From assembly GCA_028023455.1 (NCBI GenBank), contig JAQFVV010000049.1, positions 7,100,855-7,164,854 of the forward strand: a stretch of DNA of 64,000 bases. The letters are read 5' to 3'. This stretch comes from Epiperipatus broadwayi. Taxonomy: Eukaryota > Onychophora > Udeonychophora > Euonychophora > Peripatidae. The notes beneath the pieces are model-generated. The model was given only the letters and a program-made list of their open reading frames with translations, did not search any database and had not been told where the DNA came from. A program made the translations under genes and the position numbers. Numbering within the stretch: position 1 is the stretch's first letter; every line of letters begins with the position of its first letter. Of the stretch, positions 62,601 through 64,000 are shown piece by piece.

Positions 62601-62956
62601 TGTAAATTTTCATTGAACAAGAAGAACTTGCAAAATCTGTTAAGCCGAGAAGTCTATTTGGATTTATGAGATGACTACCAAACCAATTTCTGGCTTTCCT
62701 TTTTAAAACCCCTAATTCCTTTGAAATATAGATATTGACATAATTAAACAAACAATTATTGTTCTTCAAATTTAACATTTAAAAAAAAATGTTATGATAT
62801 GCACCTCAAGTAAATTTAAAGATGAAATATATTGTGTAAGTTATAAATATTTGAATGCTTAATCTTGAAGTAATTTATTCAATCACCCTCTATAAACAAA
62901 TACATTTTTAATTTAGTAAATTTGCATTTTTCCAATGTGCTACTAATACTTATTGA

Positions 62957-62962
62957 AATAAA
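62957..62962 (+). terminator. Poly(A) signal AATAAA
   Basis: About 355 bases after the predicted stop at 62,598-62,600. A plausible 3' end for that gene, but chance hexamers are frequent. Confidence 0.3.
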
Positions 62963-63664
62963 AGTGAAAGTTAACAACATTAATTTAGAAATAAATTTGT
63001 TTATAGAAGGTGCATAAATAAAAAAAGGTAAATTAACATTCCACAATCAAATAATTTGTAATTTATATGATAATTAAAATGTATATCATTAGGGAATAAT
63101 AAGATTATTAAGTCAAGCTTGAAGAATATATGACTGATAGTTGAGTATATGTTTATAAATAAAATAGTAGTATTTAAACATTGATTAATTATTGGATGCT
63201 ATGGTCACTTAAGGATATTGTTTTATTTGATTCATATGATGTAGGAATGATTTGAATTTACTAATATTTTTAACTTATTGTTGGTGGAGATACAAATACT
63301 GTTGACTTTATTAATTTAGAAAAAAATATCTAATGTTTAGTGTTTATAAAAAATCATATCACAATTGTTAGACTAACTATCTTATTTAAATATTTAAATC
63401 TGTTGACTGTTGTCACTTGCACAACAATATGCATCAAAAGAAAAACTATGTTAATCCTGCTATTTCTCCTTTAAAGAAAATCTATATATATATGATTGTA
63501 AAAAGAGTTGCACAATCTTCACCTAACTATTTCTAAGTCACATTTAACAATCTATTCTAAACAATGGAATGGCTAATTATGAGTTGGTAAAAATATTAAT
63601 GCCTTCACTTTTTTAATTTTTTAAAAAAATAAACAGGTACTTATTTTACAAAACTGTAATCAAT

Positions 63665-63725
63665 TAGAAGGAATTTGAATTCAGACTTTCAAGATCCCCA
63701 CAGCTGTCTACTCACATAACCACAT
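63665..63725 (-). repeat. tRNA-derived SINE fragment (family 2), antisense
   Basis: On the - strand, GGTTATGTGAGTAGACAGCTG then CTTGAAAGTCTG and the B-box-like GAATTCAAATTCC. It matches 46-118 in the CTTGAAAGTCTG and B box part. Confidence 0.55.
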
Positions 63726-63742
63726 AAATGTAAAAAAACATT

Positions 63743-63855
63743 GAAGATTTTCTATCTTAATATAAACTGAGCACTGATTATATGTATTGTGAGAGATAAT
63801 GATCTGGACCAACTAATGATTGCTGGTTTAGCACAAAATATGTGTATTGGAAATA
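63743..63855 (+). repeat. Dispersed repeat with hammerhead-like motif, copy 2
   Basis: Second copy of the repeat at 55,713-55,835. The core reads CUAAUGA (63,813-63,819) and AAAA instead of GAAA, so it is mutated. Stem II (UGCU/AGCA, loop GGUUU), the GUA triplet (63,844-63,846), and stem I (CCAA with UUGG) are all kept. Confidence 0.7.
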
Positions 63856-64000
63856 ATTGTATGTGGTCATGTGTGTTAATTGTATAATATGGAGTAGATA
63901 GCTGTGGGAAACTTGAAAATCTTATTTAAATATTAAAATTATATTTAGTGACTGGTTAAATTGACTATACTGATATTAAAAACTTTTGGTTCCACAGTAG

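Noticed and set aside
1-64000. CRISPR arrays, bacterial operons, rRNA
   Set aside because: No regularly spaced repeats, no dense gene order and no rRNA-like segment was seen.

Overview
This is a very AT-rich window from a eukaryotic nuclear genome, most likely an invertebrate animal. The evidence is the LINE retrotransposons of several lineages, a BED-type hAT transposon, tRNA-derived SINEs, palindromic foldback elements, long trinucleotide microsatellites, intron-like splice signals and AATAAA poly(A) signals. No bacterial operon, ribosome binding site, rRNA, intact tRNA gene or CRISPR array is visible. I cannot name the species.

Layout. Bases 1-7,900 hold SINE and hammerhead-like fragments, a broken LINE (3,410-4,750, + strand) and a foldback element (5,210-5,380). 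Bases 7,909-9,745 are a decayed hAT transposase with BED finger and dimerisation domain. Bases 9,750-21,800 are almost featureless AT-rich DNA apart from repeat fragments. A 387-base palindrome at 21,813-22,199 carries two inverted hammerhead-like motifs. Bases 23,190-28,940 are a nearly full-length L1/Tx1-like LINE on the - strand, with ORF1, AP endonuclease, a YMDD reverse transcriptase and a C-terminal finger. It is bracketed by two (ACT)n-type microsatellites. Bases 29,200-44,900 carry more foldbacks, a decayed second-lineage LINE (32,400-33,740) and a nested structure at 37,325-39,570, where a relative of the 23-29 kb LINE sits inside another repeat. Bases 50,565-52,540 are an RTE-like LINE, and 54,800-55,450 a further LINE 3' fragment (- strand).

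Host genes. Three sets of short exons stand out from the AT background: one exon at 45,482-45,646 (-), a four-exon chain at 47,466-49,549 (+), and a four-exon chain at 58,725-62,600 (+). In both chains the splice sites agree in reading phase at every junction, and each chain ends with a stop codon and a downstream AATAAA. I do not recognise the proteins.

The most interesting system is a dispersed family of type I hammerhead-ribozyme-like motifs. Eight candidates are described here in different repeats and in varied states of decay. In the best ones, sequence on both sides of the CUGANGA and GAAA cores pairs into stems I and II, and a GUA, GUC or GUU cleavage triplet sits where expected. This resembles the ribozymes known from metazoan retrozymes and Penelope-like elements.
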